From the NCBI RefSeq assembly GCF_000227725.2, contig NZ_MU255056.1, positions 859,312-919,936 on the forward strand: 60,625 nt of DNA, in the 5' to 3' direction. Below are positions 46,771-56,149 of this stretch, one piece after another. The DNA is from Thiorhodospira sibirica ATCC 700588 (GTDB lineage Bacteria; Pseudomonadota; Gammaproteobacteria; Ectothiorhodospirales; Ectothiorhodospiraceae). Every line of letters begins with the position of its first letter. The stretch's first letter is position 1. The position numbers and the translations under genes were made by a program. The notes beneath the pieces are model-generated. The model worked only from the letters and a program-made list of their open reading frames with translations, did not search any database and had not been told where the DNA came from.

Positions 46771-48219
46771 ATGGGTACACATATTGCCGATGCCAATGTC
46801 CGTCCTGATCCTGATAAGGAATTAGTGGCGATTGCAGATTATATCTGCGACACCCAGATCAACAGTGAGGAGGCGTTTGACACGGCGCGCAACTGCCTGA
46901 TGGATTCATTGGGCTGTGCCATGCTGGCACTGCAATACCCGGAATGCACCAAGCATCTGGGGCCGATTGTGCCAGGGACAGTAGTACCTCATGGTGCTAA
47001 AGTGCCGGGCACGCAATTCGTACTCGATCCGGTCAAGGCCGCTTTTGATATTGGTGCGCTGGTGCGCTGGCTGGATTTCAACGACACCTGGCTGGCAGCA
47101 GAGTGGGGCCATCCTTCGGATAATCTGGGTGCGATTCTGGCGCTGGCTGATTATTTGAGCCGGGTGCGCGTGGCGCAAGGGCAGGCGCCGCTGAGTATGC
47201 GCGATGTGCTGACTTATATGATCAAGGCGCATGAAATTCAGGGTGTGATGGCGCTGGAAAACAGCTTTAACCGCGTCGGTCTGGATCATGTGATTCTGGT
47301 GAAGCTGGCCTCTGCCGGGGTGGCCGCGCACATGCTTGGGGCCACCAAGGCGCAAGTGATTGATGTATTGTCGCAGGCCTTTGTAGATGGGCAGTCAATG
47401 CGGACTTACCGTCATGCGCCTAATACGGGTTCACGCAAATCCTGGGCGGCAGGTGATGCCTCCAGCCGTGGGGTGCGCCTGGCGATGATGGTGATGCGCG
47501 GCGAGATGGGCCTGCCTTCGGTGCTAACTGCGCCGCGCTGGGGTTTTTATGATGTGTTGTTCAAGGGCGAAAAATTCAAGTTCCAGCGCGATTTTGGCAG
47601 CTATGTGATGGAGCATGTGCTGTTTAAGATCAGCTTCCCGGCAGAATTCCATGCCCAGACGGCGGTAGAGTGTGCGCTTAAGCTGCATGATCAGGTTAAG
47701 GATCGTCTGGAGCAGATTGATTACATCGCCCTGACGACGCAGGAATCTGCGGTGCGTATTATCAGTAAAGATGGTCCGCTGCATAACCCTGCCGACCGCG
47801 ACCACTGCCTGCAGTACATGGTCGCGGTTCCGTTGATCTATGGCGCCCTCACCGCCCGTCATTATGAAGACGATGTGGCCGCCGATCCGCGTATCGACGC
47901 GCTGCGCAGCAAGATGCGCGTCACCGAAGATCCGCGCTATTCCAAGGAATATCACGATCCGGACAAGCGCTCCATTGCCAATGCCGTGCAGGTGTTTTTC
48001 AAAGATGGCAGCGCAACGGACAAGGTAGAAATCGAGTACCCCATCGGCCATCGTCGCCGTCGTGCCGAGGGCATTCCGGTGTTGGAGCGCAAGTTCAGCG
48101 ACGCGCTGCGCACCCGCTTCCCCAAGGCTCAGGCCGAGGGCATCTATGCCCTGTGCAAAGACCCGCAGCGGCTGCACAATACCTCAATCAATGCCTTTAT
48201 GGATATGCTGGTTATCTGA
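46771..48219 (+). CDS. prpD: PrpD/MmgE-family 2-methylcitrate dehydratase
   Basis: 482 residues from the ATG at 46771 (GGAG at 46756-46759); a TTG at 46708 gives an unlikely extension. Characteristic segments are [33 protein letters not shown]-type and [17 protein letters not shown]. The enzyme dehydrates 2-methylcitrate in propionate breakdown; prpB and prpC are not adjacent, so an alternative substrate such as citrate/aconitate is possible. Confidence 0.85.
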   Translation: MGTHIADANVRPDPDKELVAIADYICDTQINSEEAFDTARNCLMDSLGCAMLALQYPECTKHLGPIVPGTVVPHGAKVPGTQFVLDPVKAAFDIGALVRWLDFNDTWLAAEWGHPSDNLGAILALADYLSRVRVAQGQAPLSMRDVLTYMIKAHEIQGVMALENSFNRVGLDHVILVKLASAGVAAHMLGATKAQVIDVLSQAFVDGQSMRTYRHAPNTGSRKSWAAGDASSRGVRLAMMVMRGEMGLPSVLTAPRWGFYDVLFKGEKFKFQRDFGSYVMEHVLFKISFPAEFHAQTAVECALKLHDQVKDRLEQIDYIALTTQESAVRIISKDGPLHNPADRDHCLQYMVAVPLIYGALTARHYEDDVAADPRIDALRSKMRVTEDPRYSKEYHDPDKRSIANAVQVFFKDGSATDKVEIEYPIGHRRRRAEGIPVLERKFSDALRTRFPKAQAEGIYALCKDPQRLHNTSINAFMDMLVI

Positions 48220-48239
48220 TCTAAGCCGGCGGTATTGCA

Positions 48240-48270
48240 CACACAGGCGCTCCGCGTGGGGGCCTGTGTG
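48240..48270 (+). other. Strong hairpin in the leader of the polyamine-binding protein gene
   Basis: CACACAGGC (48240-48248) pairs with GCCTGTGTG (48262-48270). No T-run follows, so it may be an attenuation or stability element, or the prpD 3' end. Confidence 0.55.
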
Positions 48271-48315
48271 CGCTTTGCGTTTCATTCACCGCAAGATTTT
48301 GGGAGTGTTAGCACC

Positions 48316-49401
48316 ATGCGCAGCGTGATAATGTGTTTGTTGGGCCTGAGTTTTTTGACGGTAGCGGCACAGGCCTCGGTGGTACACGTCTACAACTGGT
48401 CTGACTACATCGCCGATGAGGTGATCCAGCGCTTTGAGGCGCAAACCGGCATTCGTGTGGTCTATGATGTCTACGATGCCAACGAGATTCTGGAGGCCAA
48501 GCTGTTGGCCGGGCGCAGTGGTTATGATGTGATCTTCCCCACAGCGCAACCCTTTGCCAAACGCCATATTGAGGCCAATTTGTACCGACCTTTGGACTTC
48601 TCCCTGCTGCCCCACCGGGTGCATCTGGATGAGGGCCTGCTGGCGAAGCTTGCCAGCGTTGATCCGGACAACCGCTATATCGTCCCCTATATGTGGGGTA
48701 CCACCGGCATCGGCTTTAATCCCGCCAAGGTGCAGCAGGCGCTGGGTACCGAGAAGATCCCCGATTCCTGGTCGCTGATTTTTGATCCGGCGCTGGCAGA
48801 AAAGCTGTCAGGCTGCGGCATTGCCGTTTTGGATGATGAAGGTGAGGCCCTGGCGGCGGCCTTGATGTATCTGGGCGAAGATCCCAACACCCACGACCCC
48901 CAGGCGATTGCCGCAGCGGCTGAGCTGTTTGCTCAGGTGCGTCCCTTTATTCGCTATTTTCACGCCTCTAAATATATCAACGACCTGGCCAATGGCGATA
49001 TCTGCGTGGCCCACGGTTATTCCGGGGATGTGTTGCAGGCGCGTGACCGGGCTGAGGAGGCCGGGCGTGGCGTGACAGTCGATTATCTGATTCCGCAGGA
49101 AGGCGCGGTGCTGTGGTTTGACGTGATGGCCATTCCCGCCGATGCCCCCAACCCGGAAAATGCCCACGCCTTCATTGATTTTCTGCTGCAGCCGGAAAAT
49201 ATCGCCGAGATCACCAATGTGGTGGCCTACGCCAATGCCAATGCCAGCGCGACAGCACTGGTTGATGAGGCGATTCGCAACGACCCGGGGATTTATCCCG
49301 ACAGTGACTTGCGCCAGCGACTGGTGACACTGGAGGCCCTGCCCGCCTCTGTGCAACGTCTGCGGGTGCGCACCTGGACGCGGATTCGCACCGGGCGCTA
49401 G
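48316..49401 (+). CDS. potF: Polyamine ABC transporter substrate-binding protein
   Basis: 361 residues from the ATG at 48316 (GGGAG upstream). A signal peptide (MCLLGLSFLTVAAQA) precedes VVHVYNWSDYIADEVIQRFE, the typical PotD/PotF start; VPYMWGTTGIGFNP is also family. It should bind putrescine or a related polyamine in the periplasm. A strong terminator separates it from the ATPase and permeases, which fits separate and higher expression of the binding protein. Confidence 0.88.
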   Translation: MRSVIMCLLGLSFLTVAAQASVVHVYNWSDYIADEVIQRFEAQTGIRVVYDVYDANEILEAKLLAGRSGYDVIFPTAQPFAKRHIEANLYRPLDFSLLPHRVHLDEGLLAKLASVDPDNRYIVPYMWGTTGIGFNPAKVQQALGTEKIPDSWSLIFDPALAEKLSGCGIAVLDDEGEALAAALMYLGEDPNTHDPQAIAAAAELFAQVRPFIRYFHASKYINDLANGDICVAHGYSGDVLQARDRAEEAGRGVTVDYLIPQEGAVLWFDVMAIPADAPNPENAHAFIDFLLQPENIAEITNVVAYANANASATALVDEAIRNDPGIYPDSDLRQRLVTLEALPASVQRLRVRTWTRIRTGR

Positions 49402-49421
49402 TGGGTGCGGCTGGATTGTGT

Positions 49422-49445
49422 GACCGGTCGCAAGACCGGTCTTTT
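49422..49445 (+). terminator. Intrinsic terminator after potF
   Basis: GACCGGTC (49422-49429), loop GCAA, GACCGGTC (49434-49441), then TTTT. Confidence 0.85.
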
Positions 49446-49733
49446 CCATGCCGGGCGCTGACCTGGCGTACCGCTACTAAAAATCTATGAAAATCTATTT
49501 CACGGATTTGTATACGCCGTCACTGCTATTGCCAGGAAAAACCGGGTCTTACATAACTCTTGCGTACGGATTAACGTCCAGCCGTAGCCTGTCTGGACGG
49601 TGCAAAAGCGCACAAGGACAGCCTACTACATAACAAAGCACAGCGCAACCGGGCGCAAAAAGACAAGGTTTTTATAGAAAATGATAGATTTTAGCCAGCA
49701 GTTACAAACCCTTACCCTGATCAACATGTCCTT
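49446..49733 (+). other. Leader of potG with a hairpin
   Basis: A CGTCCAG/CTGGACG stem lies at 49575-49599, near a TGC-AAAA-GCGCA fold. It is in the 332-base potF-potG gap, and could be an RNA control element or the start of the potG transcript. No open frame is convincing. There is no clear Shine-Dalgarno for potG. Confidence 0.4.
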
Positions 49734-50885
49734 ATGGCACAAACAAAACGTGACCCGGCGCTGATAGATGCCTGGCAAGACCCCACGGCTCGCCCTTTTT
49801 TGCAGATTCAGCAGGTGAGTAAGGTGTTTGAGAGCGGGCATTATGCCGTGGATGAGGTCTCATTGGAGATTTTTCGCGGCGAGTTTTTCTCCCTGCTCGG
49901 TGCCTCGGGCTGTGGCAAAAGCACCTTGCTGCGTATCCTTGCCGGGCTGGAACGGCCTACCCAGGGACGGGTGTGGATTGATGGCGAGGATGTCACCGAT
50001 ACCCCGCCGTATGAGCGCCCGGTCAATATGATGTTTCAGTCTTACGCCTTGTTTCCGCACATGAGCGTGGCGCAAAACATCGCCTTTGGGCTACGCCAGG
50101 AGCGCTTACCCAAGGCACAGATCAAAGCGCGGGTGGCCGAGATGCTGGAGCTGGTACACATGCAAGACTTTGCCCGGCGCAAGCCTGACCAGCTCTCCGG
50201 TGGCCAACGCCAGCGCGTGGCCCTGGCGCGCTCCCTGGCCAAACATCCCAAATTATTGTTACTCGATGAGCCGCTGGGTGCCCTGGATCGCAAATTGCGC
50301 GAACGTACCCAGTTTGAGCTGGTGAACATTCAGGAGCGCGTGGGAACGACCTTTATCATGGTCACTCATGATCAGGAAGAGGCGATGACCATGTCGACCC
50401 GTCTGGCGGTGATGGAGGCCGGACGCATTCTCCAGATTGGCACCCCTTCTGAGGTTTATGAATACCCCGCCTCGCGCTTTGTGGCGGAATTTATCGGGGC
50501 GGCCAATCTTTTTGAGGGGCGGGTGGAGGGCTATGATGAAGCGGCGGAATTGCTGACCATTCACACCGAGGCAGCCGCACAACACATCACCTTGTATCAT
50601 CCCACCCCCCTGGCGGTGGGCACCCCGGTGGCGGTAGCTCTGCGCCCGGAAAAGATTCATGTAGCCGCGCAGATCCCTAACCCCGACACCAACTGGGTGC
50701 GTGGTACGGTCAAGGAAATCGGCTACCTGGGCGATGTATCGATTTATCATGTGCGCACCGAGCAAGGCAGCACGGTGCAGGTGCAGGTCACCAATCTGGC
50801 GCGGCGCACTGCTGGCCCGCTGACCTGGGACGATGAGGTATTACTGGCCTGGGATGAAGATGCCGGAGTGGTGCTGACCCTATGA
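49734..50885 (+). CDS. potG: Polyamine ABC transporter ATP-binding protein
   Basis: 383 residues. Walker A LGASGCGKSTLLR, signature LSGGQRQRVALARSL, Walker B LLLLDEPLGALD, and the H-loop THDQEEA. The C-terminal TOBE-like domain (VRPEK-type ALRPEKIHVAAQ) is family. ATG at 49734; it overlaps potH by four bases (ATGA). Confidence 0.92.
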   Translation: MAQTKRDPALIDAWQDPTARPFLQIQQVSKVFESGHYAVDEVSLEIFRGEFFSLLGASGCGKSTLLRILAGLERPTQGRVWIDGEDVTDTPPYERPVNMMFQSYALFPHMSVAQNIAFGLRQERLPKAQIKARVAEMLELVHMQDFARRKPDQLSGGQRQRVALARSLAKHPKLLLLDEPLGALDRKLRERTQFELVNIQERVGTTFIMVTHDQEEAMTMSTRLAVMEAGRILQIGTPSEVYEYPASRFVAEFIGAANLFEGRVEGYDEAAELLTIHTEAAAQHITLYHPTPLAVGTPVAVALRPEKIHVAAQIPNPDTNWVRGTVKEIGYLGDVSIYHVRTEQGSTVQVQVTNLARRTAGPLTWDDEVLLAWDEDAGVVLTL

Positions 50886-51865
50886 GTACCCTGCCCTCGG
50901 CCACGACCGCAAGCGGCCCATCCTCGGCCCGCCTGCGGCTGCAGTTTGATCGCGGCGTAAAAAGCCTCACCCAGGGGCGTCTGGGCCGCACCTTGGTGAT
51001 GGCAACGCCGTATGTCTGGCTGCTGGTTTTTCTGCTGTTGCCGTTTTTCATTGTGCTGCGCATCAGTCTGGCGGAAATGGTGCTGGCCAGCCCGCCCTAT
51101 ACCAGTCTGTGGGAATGGACCCAGGATCAGACCCTGCTGATTCGCCTGCATCTGGGCAATTATGCCTACCTGTGGGAAGACCCGCTGTATCTGGCGGCCT
51201 ATCTCAACTCGCTCAAGGTCGCGGCGATTGCCACCGTCATCTGTTTATTGATTGGCTATCCGATGGCCTTAGGAATTGCCCGCGCCCCGGCAGGATGGCG
51301 CCTGGTGCTGTTGATGCTGGTGATTTTGCCCTTTTGGACCAGCTTTTTGATTCGCATCTATGCCTGGATGGGCCTGTTACAAAATCAGGGCCTGATCAAT
51401 CAACTGCTCATGTGGCTGGGCCTGATTGAGCAGCCCCTGGCCCTGCTGCATTCCAATTTTGCGGTATATCTGGGCATTGTCTACTCGTACCTGCCCTTTA
51501 TGGTACTGCCCCTCTATGCCACCCTGGTGCGTCAGGATTTAGGCCTGCTGGAAGCCGCTGCCGATCTGGGAGCGCGTCCGTGGAAAAGCTTTGTCACCAT
51601 CACCTGGCCCTTGTCGCTGCCGGGGGTGATTGCCGGCAGTCTGCTGGTGTTTATCCCGGCAGTGGGGGAATTTGTCATCCCCGATCTGCTCGGTGGCCCG
51701 GATACGCTGATGATCGGCAAAGTGTTGTGGGGTGAATTTTTCGCCAACCGTGACTGGCCGGTGGCCTCAGCGGTGGCGATTGCGATGCTGCTGGTGGTGG
51801 TCCTGCCATTGCTGTTATTGCAGCGCATCGGCGAACGCCAGACCACCCAAAAGGTCAACCCATGA
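50882..51865 (+). CDS. potH: Polyamine ABC transporter permease
   Basis: 327 residues with an N-terminal membrane helix and the conserved binding-protein-dependent permease signature EAAADLGARPWKSFVTITWPLSLPG. It overlaps potG and potI by four bases each, an ATGA arrangement. Partner of potI. Confidence 0.9.
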   Translation: MSTLPSATTASGPSSARLRLQFDRGVKSLTQGRLGRTLVMATPYVWLLVFLLLPFFIVLRISLAEMVLASPPYTSLWEWTQDQTLLIRLHLGNYAYLWEDPLYLAAYLNSLKVAAIATVICLLIGYPMALGIARAPAGWRLVLLMLVILPFWTSFLIRIYAWMGLLQNQGLINQLLMWLGLIEQPLALLHSNFAVYLGIVYSYLPFMVLPLYATLVRQDLGLLEAAADLGARPWKSFVTITWPLSLPGVIAGSLLVFIPAVGEFVIPDLLGGPDTLMIGKVLWGEFFANRDWPVASAVAIAMLLVVVLPLLLLQRIGERQTTQKVNP

Positions 51866-52689
51866 GCGGGCGGCGCTCCTTTTGGCTGTTTACCGGCATG
51901 GCCTTTGGCTATGCCTTTTTATACCTGCCCATCATCACCCTGATCGTTTATTCCTTCAACGATTCCCGCCTGGTGACCGTCTGGGGCGGCTTTTCTACGC
52001 GCTGGTATGTGGCGCTGCTGGAAAATGAGCAGATTCTCACCGCGTTGTGGCTGTCTATACGCATTGCCGCGCTCAATGCCACCTTTGCCGTCGTGCTGGG
52101 CTTGCTGGCCGCGCTGACCCTGGTACGCTTCAGCCGCTTTCGCGGACGTACCCTGTTTGCCGGCATGGTCACTGCGCCGCTGGTAATGCCGGAGGTCATT
52201 CTGGGGCTGTCCGCCCTGCTGCTATTCGTGCATCTGGAACAACTCATCGGCTGGCCGGATGGGCGTGGCATGACCACCATCACCTTAGCGCACATCACCT
52301 TCAGCACCGCCTATGTCGCCGTGATTGTGCAATCGCGCCTGTCGCAGCTTGATGTCAGTCTGGAAGAGGCGGCGATGGATCTGGGGGCGCGTCCGTGGAA
52401 GGTGTTTGTGGTGATCATTTTGCCGATCATCTCCCCGGCGTTGCTGGCCGGGTGGCTTTTGGCCTTTACCCTGTCAATGGATGATCTGGTGATTGCCAGC
52501 TTTGTCTCCGGCCCCGGTGCAACCACCCTGCCGATGGTGGTCTATTCCAGCGTGCGCATGGGCGTCAGTCCGCAGATCAACGCCCTGGCCACGGTGATAG
52601 TCGTCGTGGTCAGCATCGGCGTACTGATTGCCGGCTGGCTATTGCATCGCAGTCAGCGCAGCAGCGATCATGGCAATCTACGCAAGTAG
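51862..52689 (+). CDS. potI: Polyamine ABC transporter permease
   Basis: 275 residues, six predicted membrane segments, and EEAAMDLGARPWKVFVVIILPI as the EAA loop. Last gene of the potGHI unit, followed by a direct repeat. Confidence 0.9.
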   Translation: MSGRRSFWLFTGMAFGYAFLYLPIITLIVYSFNDSRLVTVWGGFSTRWYVALLENEQILTALWLSIRIAALNATFAVVLGLLAALTLVRFSRFRGRTLFAGMVTAPLVMPEVILGLSALLLFVHLEQLIGWPDGRGMTTITLAHITFSTAYVAVIVQSRLSQLDVSLEEAAMDLGARPWKVFVVIILPIISPALLAGWLLAFTLSMDDLVIASFVSGPGATTLPMVVYSSVRMGVSPQINALATVIVVVVSIGVLIAGWLLHRSQRSSDHGNLRK

Positions 52690-52700
52690 CGGCGGCTTCC

Positions 52701-52791
52701 CTGCCTGCCGCGACGCACGCGGCGCAGGCCGGTAGCCGTCGCTCTTTTTAAGCCGCATCTGCCTGCCTGCCGCGACGCACACGGCGCAGGC
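52701..52791. repeat. Two direct repeats of 29 bases between potI and the dsbA-like gene
   Basis: CTGCCTGCCGCGACGCAC then GCGGCGCAGGC (52701-52729) recurs at 52763-52791 with one change, each able to form a stem. They are a further intergenic repeat type. Confidence 0.8.
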
Positions 52792-52841
52792 AGGGACGAT
52801 GCCGCCACACCTAAAACCCTTAGCCTATCAAGAGGCCCCTT

Positions 52842-53486
52842 ATGCCTATCACAAGACGCCGCTTTAATCAGTATCTCGTAGCGCTGGCCGGAGCCAGCAA
52901 CATCCCGCTGGCCTGGGGGCAAGCCCACGCCTTACGCGAAGGCATCGACTGGCGTCCAATTGTCCCGCCCGCGCCTCGGCAAGACCCGGAAAAAATCGAG
53001 GTCATCGAATTTTTTTCCTACGGCTGCCCCTTTTGTGGTGAATTTGACCCCCTGATCAAGGCCTGGGCTGCCACACTGCCCGACGACATTATCTTTCGCC
53101 AGCAGCCGGTGTCTTTTGGGCGCATGGCCTGGGCCAATCTGGCCCGCCTGTATTTTGTGCTCGACGATCTGGGCGACACCCAGCGCCTCAATCCACTGAT
53201 TTTTGACGCCTTGGGCCGTCAGGGCCGCCGCCTGTACACCGAACGCGCTATCAGCAACTGGCTGGAACTGCACGATGTCGATATTGCCGCCTTCCAGGCC
53301 GGTTTTCAGTCAGAACAGGTCACCGCCCGTCTGCAGGCCAGCGACGCCTTAGCCACCCAATATGGGATCAACGCCGTCCCCATGATCGCCGTCGATGGCC
53401 GCTTTATCGTTCTCGGTCAGGAAGCCCGTGGGTTTAACGACCTGCTCACCATCGCCAGCGGCCTGATCGACAAAGCCCGCCGCTAA
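52842..53486 (+). CDS. dsbA: DsbA-like thiol oxidoreductase with a Tat-like signal
   Basis: 214 residues. The thioredoxin active site is CPFC in FFSYGCPFCGEFDPL, whereas E. coli DsbA has CPHC; the cis-proline loop is AVPMIAVDG. The N-terminus has TRRRFNQYLVALAG, fitting the twin-arginine pattern (T-R-R-x-F), rather than an ordinary Sec signal. It probably oxidises cysteines in exported proteins. ATG at 52842. Confidence 0.85.
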   Translation: MPITRRRFNQYLVALAGASNIPLAWGQAHALREGIDWRPIVPPAPRQDPEKIEVIEFFSYGCPFCGEFDPLIKAWAATLPDDIIFRQQPVSFGRMAWANLARLYFVLDDLGDTQRLNPLIFDALGRQGRRLYTERAISNWLELHDVDIAAFQAGFQSEQVTARLQASDALATQYGINAVPMIAVDGRFIVLGQEARGFNDLLTIASGLIDKARR

Positions 53487-53505
53487 AGCGAGAGCGTCCT
53501 GTAGG

Positions 53506-53528
53506 AGCGGCATCTTCCCGATGCCGCT
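53506..53528. terminator. Hairpin between convergent dsbA-like and MBL genes
   Basis: AGCGGCATC (53506-53514) pairs with GATGCCGCT (53520-53528), five-base loop. No T-run; it may work as a bidirectional transcript end. It shares its sequence style with the interspersed repeats. Confidence 0.5.
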
Positions 53529-53575
53529 GCAAAAGCCGCCGCCACTTCGTATCGAGCTGAGGTTAGGCGAGCCTG

Positions 53576-54256
53576 TTAGACGGGCGTATACGGGCTGCTG
53601 CGTGTCCGGTCGTGTTCGTATAGCCGGTAGTGGGTGAAGGCGGTGAGTTCTGTAAACTGCAGGAAAGGGTTGCCCTGCATCTGCTCGGCGAGGGTGGAGC
53701 TTGGCTGGCAGCCGTAATCATGCCCCGGGTGGATGCGGGTTTGTGCGGGCAGGGTTGTGCAGAGCTTGTGCAGAGAGGCGAACAGTTGTGCGGCATCGCC
53801 CCCGCGCAGATCACAACGGCCACAGCCATAGACAAACAGGGTATCCCCGGTCAGCAAGTCATTGCCGACTAACAGACAGGCCGAGCCGGGGGTATGCCCT
53901 GGGGTGTGCAGCCAGCGGATCGGCGTATCCCCCAGATAGCAGACATCCTGATCCTCATGTTCCGTCAATGGAAATGCCTGAGCCCCCCAAAATTCGGCTT
54001 CGGGACGCAGCAGATGCACAGTGGCCTGTGTCTGCGCATGGAGTTCAGCCACCGCATTGGTATGATCGCTGTGACTGTGGGTCAGAAAAATATCGCTCAG
54101 TTGCCCGCCCAGCGCGGCCACTTCGGCCAAAATCCGTTGCGCCTCCCAGGCCGGGTCCACCACGGCCACGCGCTGTGTATTCACATCCTGGATTAAATAG
54201 ACGATATTAGCCATCGAACCGACCGCAAGCGGTCGCAGAAGGGTTGTCTCTTGCAT
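53576..54256 (-). CDS. Glyoxalase II-like metallo-beta-lactamase-fold hydrolase
   Basis: 226 residues from the ATG at 54256 (AGGTGA upstream). THSHSDHTNAV is the metal motif, then HTPGHTPGSACLL, TGDTLFVYGCGRCD and HPGHDYG. It resembles hydroxyacylglutathione hydrolase-type proteins; persulfide dioxygenase activity is an alternative. It is divergent from the HAD gene at 54290. Confidence 0.75.
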   Translation of the reverse strand: MQETTLLRPLAVGSMANIVYLIQDVNTQRVAVVDPAWEAQRILAEVAALGGQLSDIFLTHSHSDHTNAVAELHAQTQATVHLLRPEAEFWGAQAFPLTEHEDQDVCYLGDTPIRWLHTPGHTPGSACLLVGNDLLTGDTLFVYGCGRCDLRGGDAAQLFASLHKLCTTLPAQTRIHPGHDYGCQPSSTLAEQMQGNPFLQFTELTAFTHYRLYEHDRTRSSPYTPV

Positions 54257-54289
54257 GAAAATCACCTGTTTGTATAACGAGGAAAAATG

Positions 54290-55045
54290 ATGAGCTTAAA
54301 GGCGTTGATTTTTGATGTCGATGGAACCCTGGCCGATACCGAGCGCGACGGTCATCGCGTGGCGTTCAATGCCGCCTTTGCAGCGGTCGGGCTGGACTGG
54401 CATTGGTCAGAGGATCTGTACGGGGAGTTGCTGGCCGTCACCGGCGGCAAGGAACGCATCCGCTATTATCTCCAGCACCACCATCCCCAATGGCTCGAAC
54501 AGCAAGGGATTGAGCAGACCATCATCGCCTTGCATGAAAGCAAGACCGCACATTATCAGATGTTGGTCAAAGACGGTGCCATTCCCCTGCGTCCAGGCAT
54601 CCAGCGTCTTTTGCAGGAGGCCCGCGACCGCGCCATAACCCTGGCCATTGCTACCACCACCACGCATAGCAACGTCGCGCATTTACTGCAGGCCACCCTG
54701 GGCGCGCACAGCCTGGAGTGGTTTGCCGTCATCGGCGCCGGCGATGTCGTCCCCGCGAAAAAACCGGCCCCGGATATCTATCATTATGTCATGCAGCAGC
54801 TGGGGTTATCGCCGCAGCACTGCCTGGCGATTGAAGACTCTGCGCAAGGGCTGCAGGCGGCGCACGCTGCCGGAATAGCGACGCTGATTACCTTTAATGG
54901 CTACACCCGCGAAGACACTTTCGACGGTGCCCTGGCCGTGCTGGATCATCTGGGTGAACCCGACCAGCCCTGCCAGCAACTGGCCGGAAGCTGCCGTTGT
55001 GGTACGTATGTCACCCTTGAGGCGCTCAGAAACTGCCTGTCCTGA
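54290..55045 (+). CDS. HAD phosphatase, CbbY-like
   Basis: 251 residues from the ATG at 54290 (an ATG one codon earlier is possible; GAGG at 54279). LIFDVDGTLADTERDGHR holds the nucleophile, IATTTTHSNV the second motif, KKPAPDIY and AIEDSAQGLQAA the rest. This matches CbbY, which removes the inhibitor xylulose-1,5-bisphosphate for RuBisCO; that would suggest Calvin-cycle autotrophy, but no cbb gene adjoins. Convergent with alr. Confidence 0.7.
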   Translation: MSLKALIFDVDGTLADTERDGHRVAFNAAFAAVGLDWHWSEDLYGELLAVTGGKERIRYYLQHHHPQWLEQQGIEQTIIALHESKTAHYQMLVKDGAIPLRPGIQRLLQEARDRAITLAIATTTTHSNVAHLLQATLGAHSLEWFAVIGAGDVVPAKKPAPDIYHYVMQQLGLSPQHCLAIEDSAQGLQAAHAAGIATLITFNGYTREDTFDGALAVLDHLGEPDQPCQQLAGSCRCGTYVTLEALRNCLS

Positions 55046-55060
55046 CCGCAAACACACACC

Positions 55061-56149
55061 TCAAAGACCACTGACCCCGCACAGCAGGTCATAGGCAATG
55101 GTATCGGCGGCCTGGGCGATGTCATCGACAGCCAGACCGTTGCCCCACAGCGTCACGGTATCGCCCAGTTGCGCGTGCGGGATGCTGGAAAGGTCAATGC
55201 TGATCATATCCATCGACACCCGCCCAAGGCGCGGCACGGTTTGTCCATGAATCAGCACCGGCGTGCCGCTGGGCGCGTGGCGCGGATAGCCATCGGCATA
55301 GCCTATGGCCACCACGCCCACCCGCATCGGATGCGGGCAAACATAAGTACCGCCATAGCCAATGCAGGCCCCAGCCGGCAAGTGATTGATCGCAATCAGT
55401 GGCGCAGTGACGGTCATCACGGCCTGCAAGCCTAAGCTGGCCGCTGTTTGTCCGGCCAAGGGGGAGGCGCCGTAAAGCATAATGCCGGGGCGTACCCACT
55501 GTGCCTTGGTGGCAAGGGATGTCACCGCCGCATCTTGTGATAAGGGGGATAACAAGGCCGCCGAATTGGCCAGACTGTAGCCCCCCGGCAAGGGATCAAT
55601 GGCCGCAGCAAACTGGGCGCGCTGCTGGCTATTTTCACCGCGCAGGGGTTCATCGGCGCAGGCCAGATGGGTCATCCACACCCAGTCCGGCGCAACATTG
55701 GCACAGCCAAGCAAGCGTTGATGCAGCGTTGGGGCCGTATGCAGCGCAAAGCCCAGCCGATGCATGCCGCTATCCAGCTTAATCCAGACATGTAGCGGGC
55801 GTTTCAGCGTGGCCTGATCCAGCAGGCTGAGCTGAGCGTCCTGATGGATCACCGGCCAGAGATCAAGCTGCGCCATGCAGCGCAACTGGGCCACATCCTG
55901 AAAGCCCTGCAACACCACAATCGGCAGGCGGATACCGGCCTCGCGCAGCACCATCGCCTCCGTCACACACGACACCGCAAAGCCCGCCACCCGATCCGCC
56001 AAAGCCTCCGCCGCAGCGAGCATCCCATGCCCATAGGCATTGGCCTTGATCACCGCCAAAACCTCTGCCGCCCCGGCCTGATTCACCGCCAGGGACGCGT
56101 TGGCGCGCAGCGCCTCAAGATCAAGCCATTTGCTGGCGCTACGTTTCAC
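55061..56149 (-). CDS. alr: Alanine racemase
   Basis: 362 residues. Lysine for PLP is in VIKANAYGHG, and the tyrosine base in CIGYGGTYVC; VAIGYADGYPRH and VSMDMISIDLS are family. Supplies D-alanine for peptidoglycan. Starts with GTG at 56149, overlapping the dnaB stop by one base (TAGTG), so is coupled to dnaB. Confidence 0.95.
   Translation of the reverse strand: MKRSASKWLDLEALRANASLAVNQAGAAEVLAVIKANAYGHGMLAAAEALADRVAGFAVSCVTEAMVLREAGIRLPIVVLQGFQDVAQLRCMAQLDLWPVIHQDAQLSLLDQATLKRPLHVWIKLDSGMHRLGFALHTAPTLHQRLLGCANVAPDWVWMTHLACADEPLRGENSQQRAQFAAAIDPLPGGYSLANSAALLSPLSQDAAVTSLATKAQWVRPGIMLYGASPLAGQTAASLGLQAVMTVTAPLIAINHLPAGACIGYGGTYVCPHPMRVGVVAIGYADGYPRHAPSGTPVLIHGQTVPRLGRVSMDMISIDLSSIPHAQLGDTVTLWGNGLAVDDIAQAADTIAYDLLCGVSGL

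Noticed and set aside
52701-52791. Direct repeats considered as a CRISPR start
   Set aside because: Only two copies, unequal composition of the spacer, each forms its own stem, and no cas genes are present.
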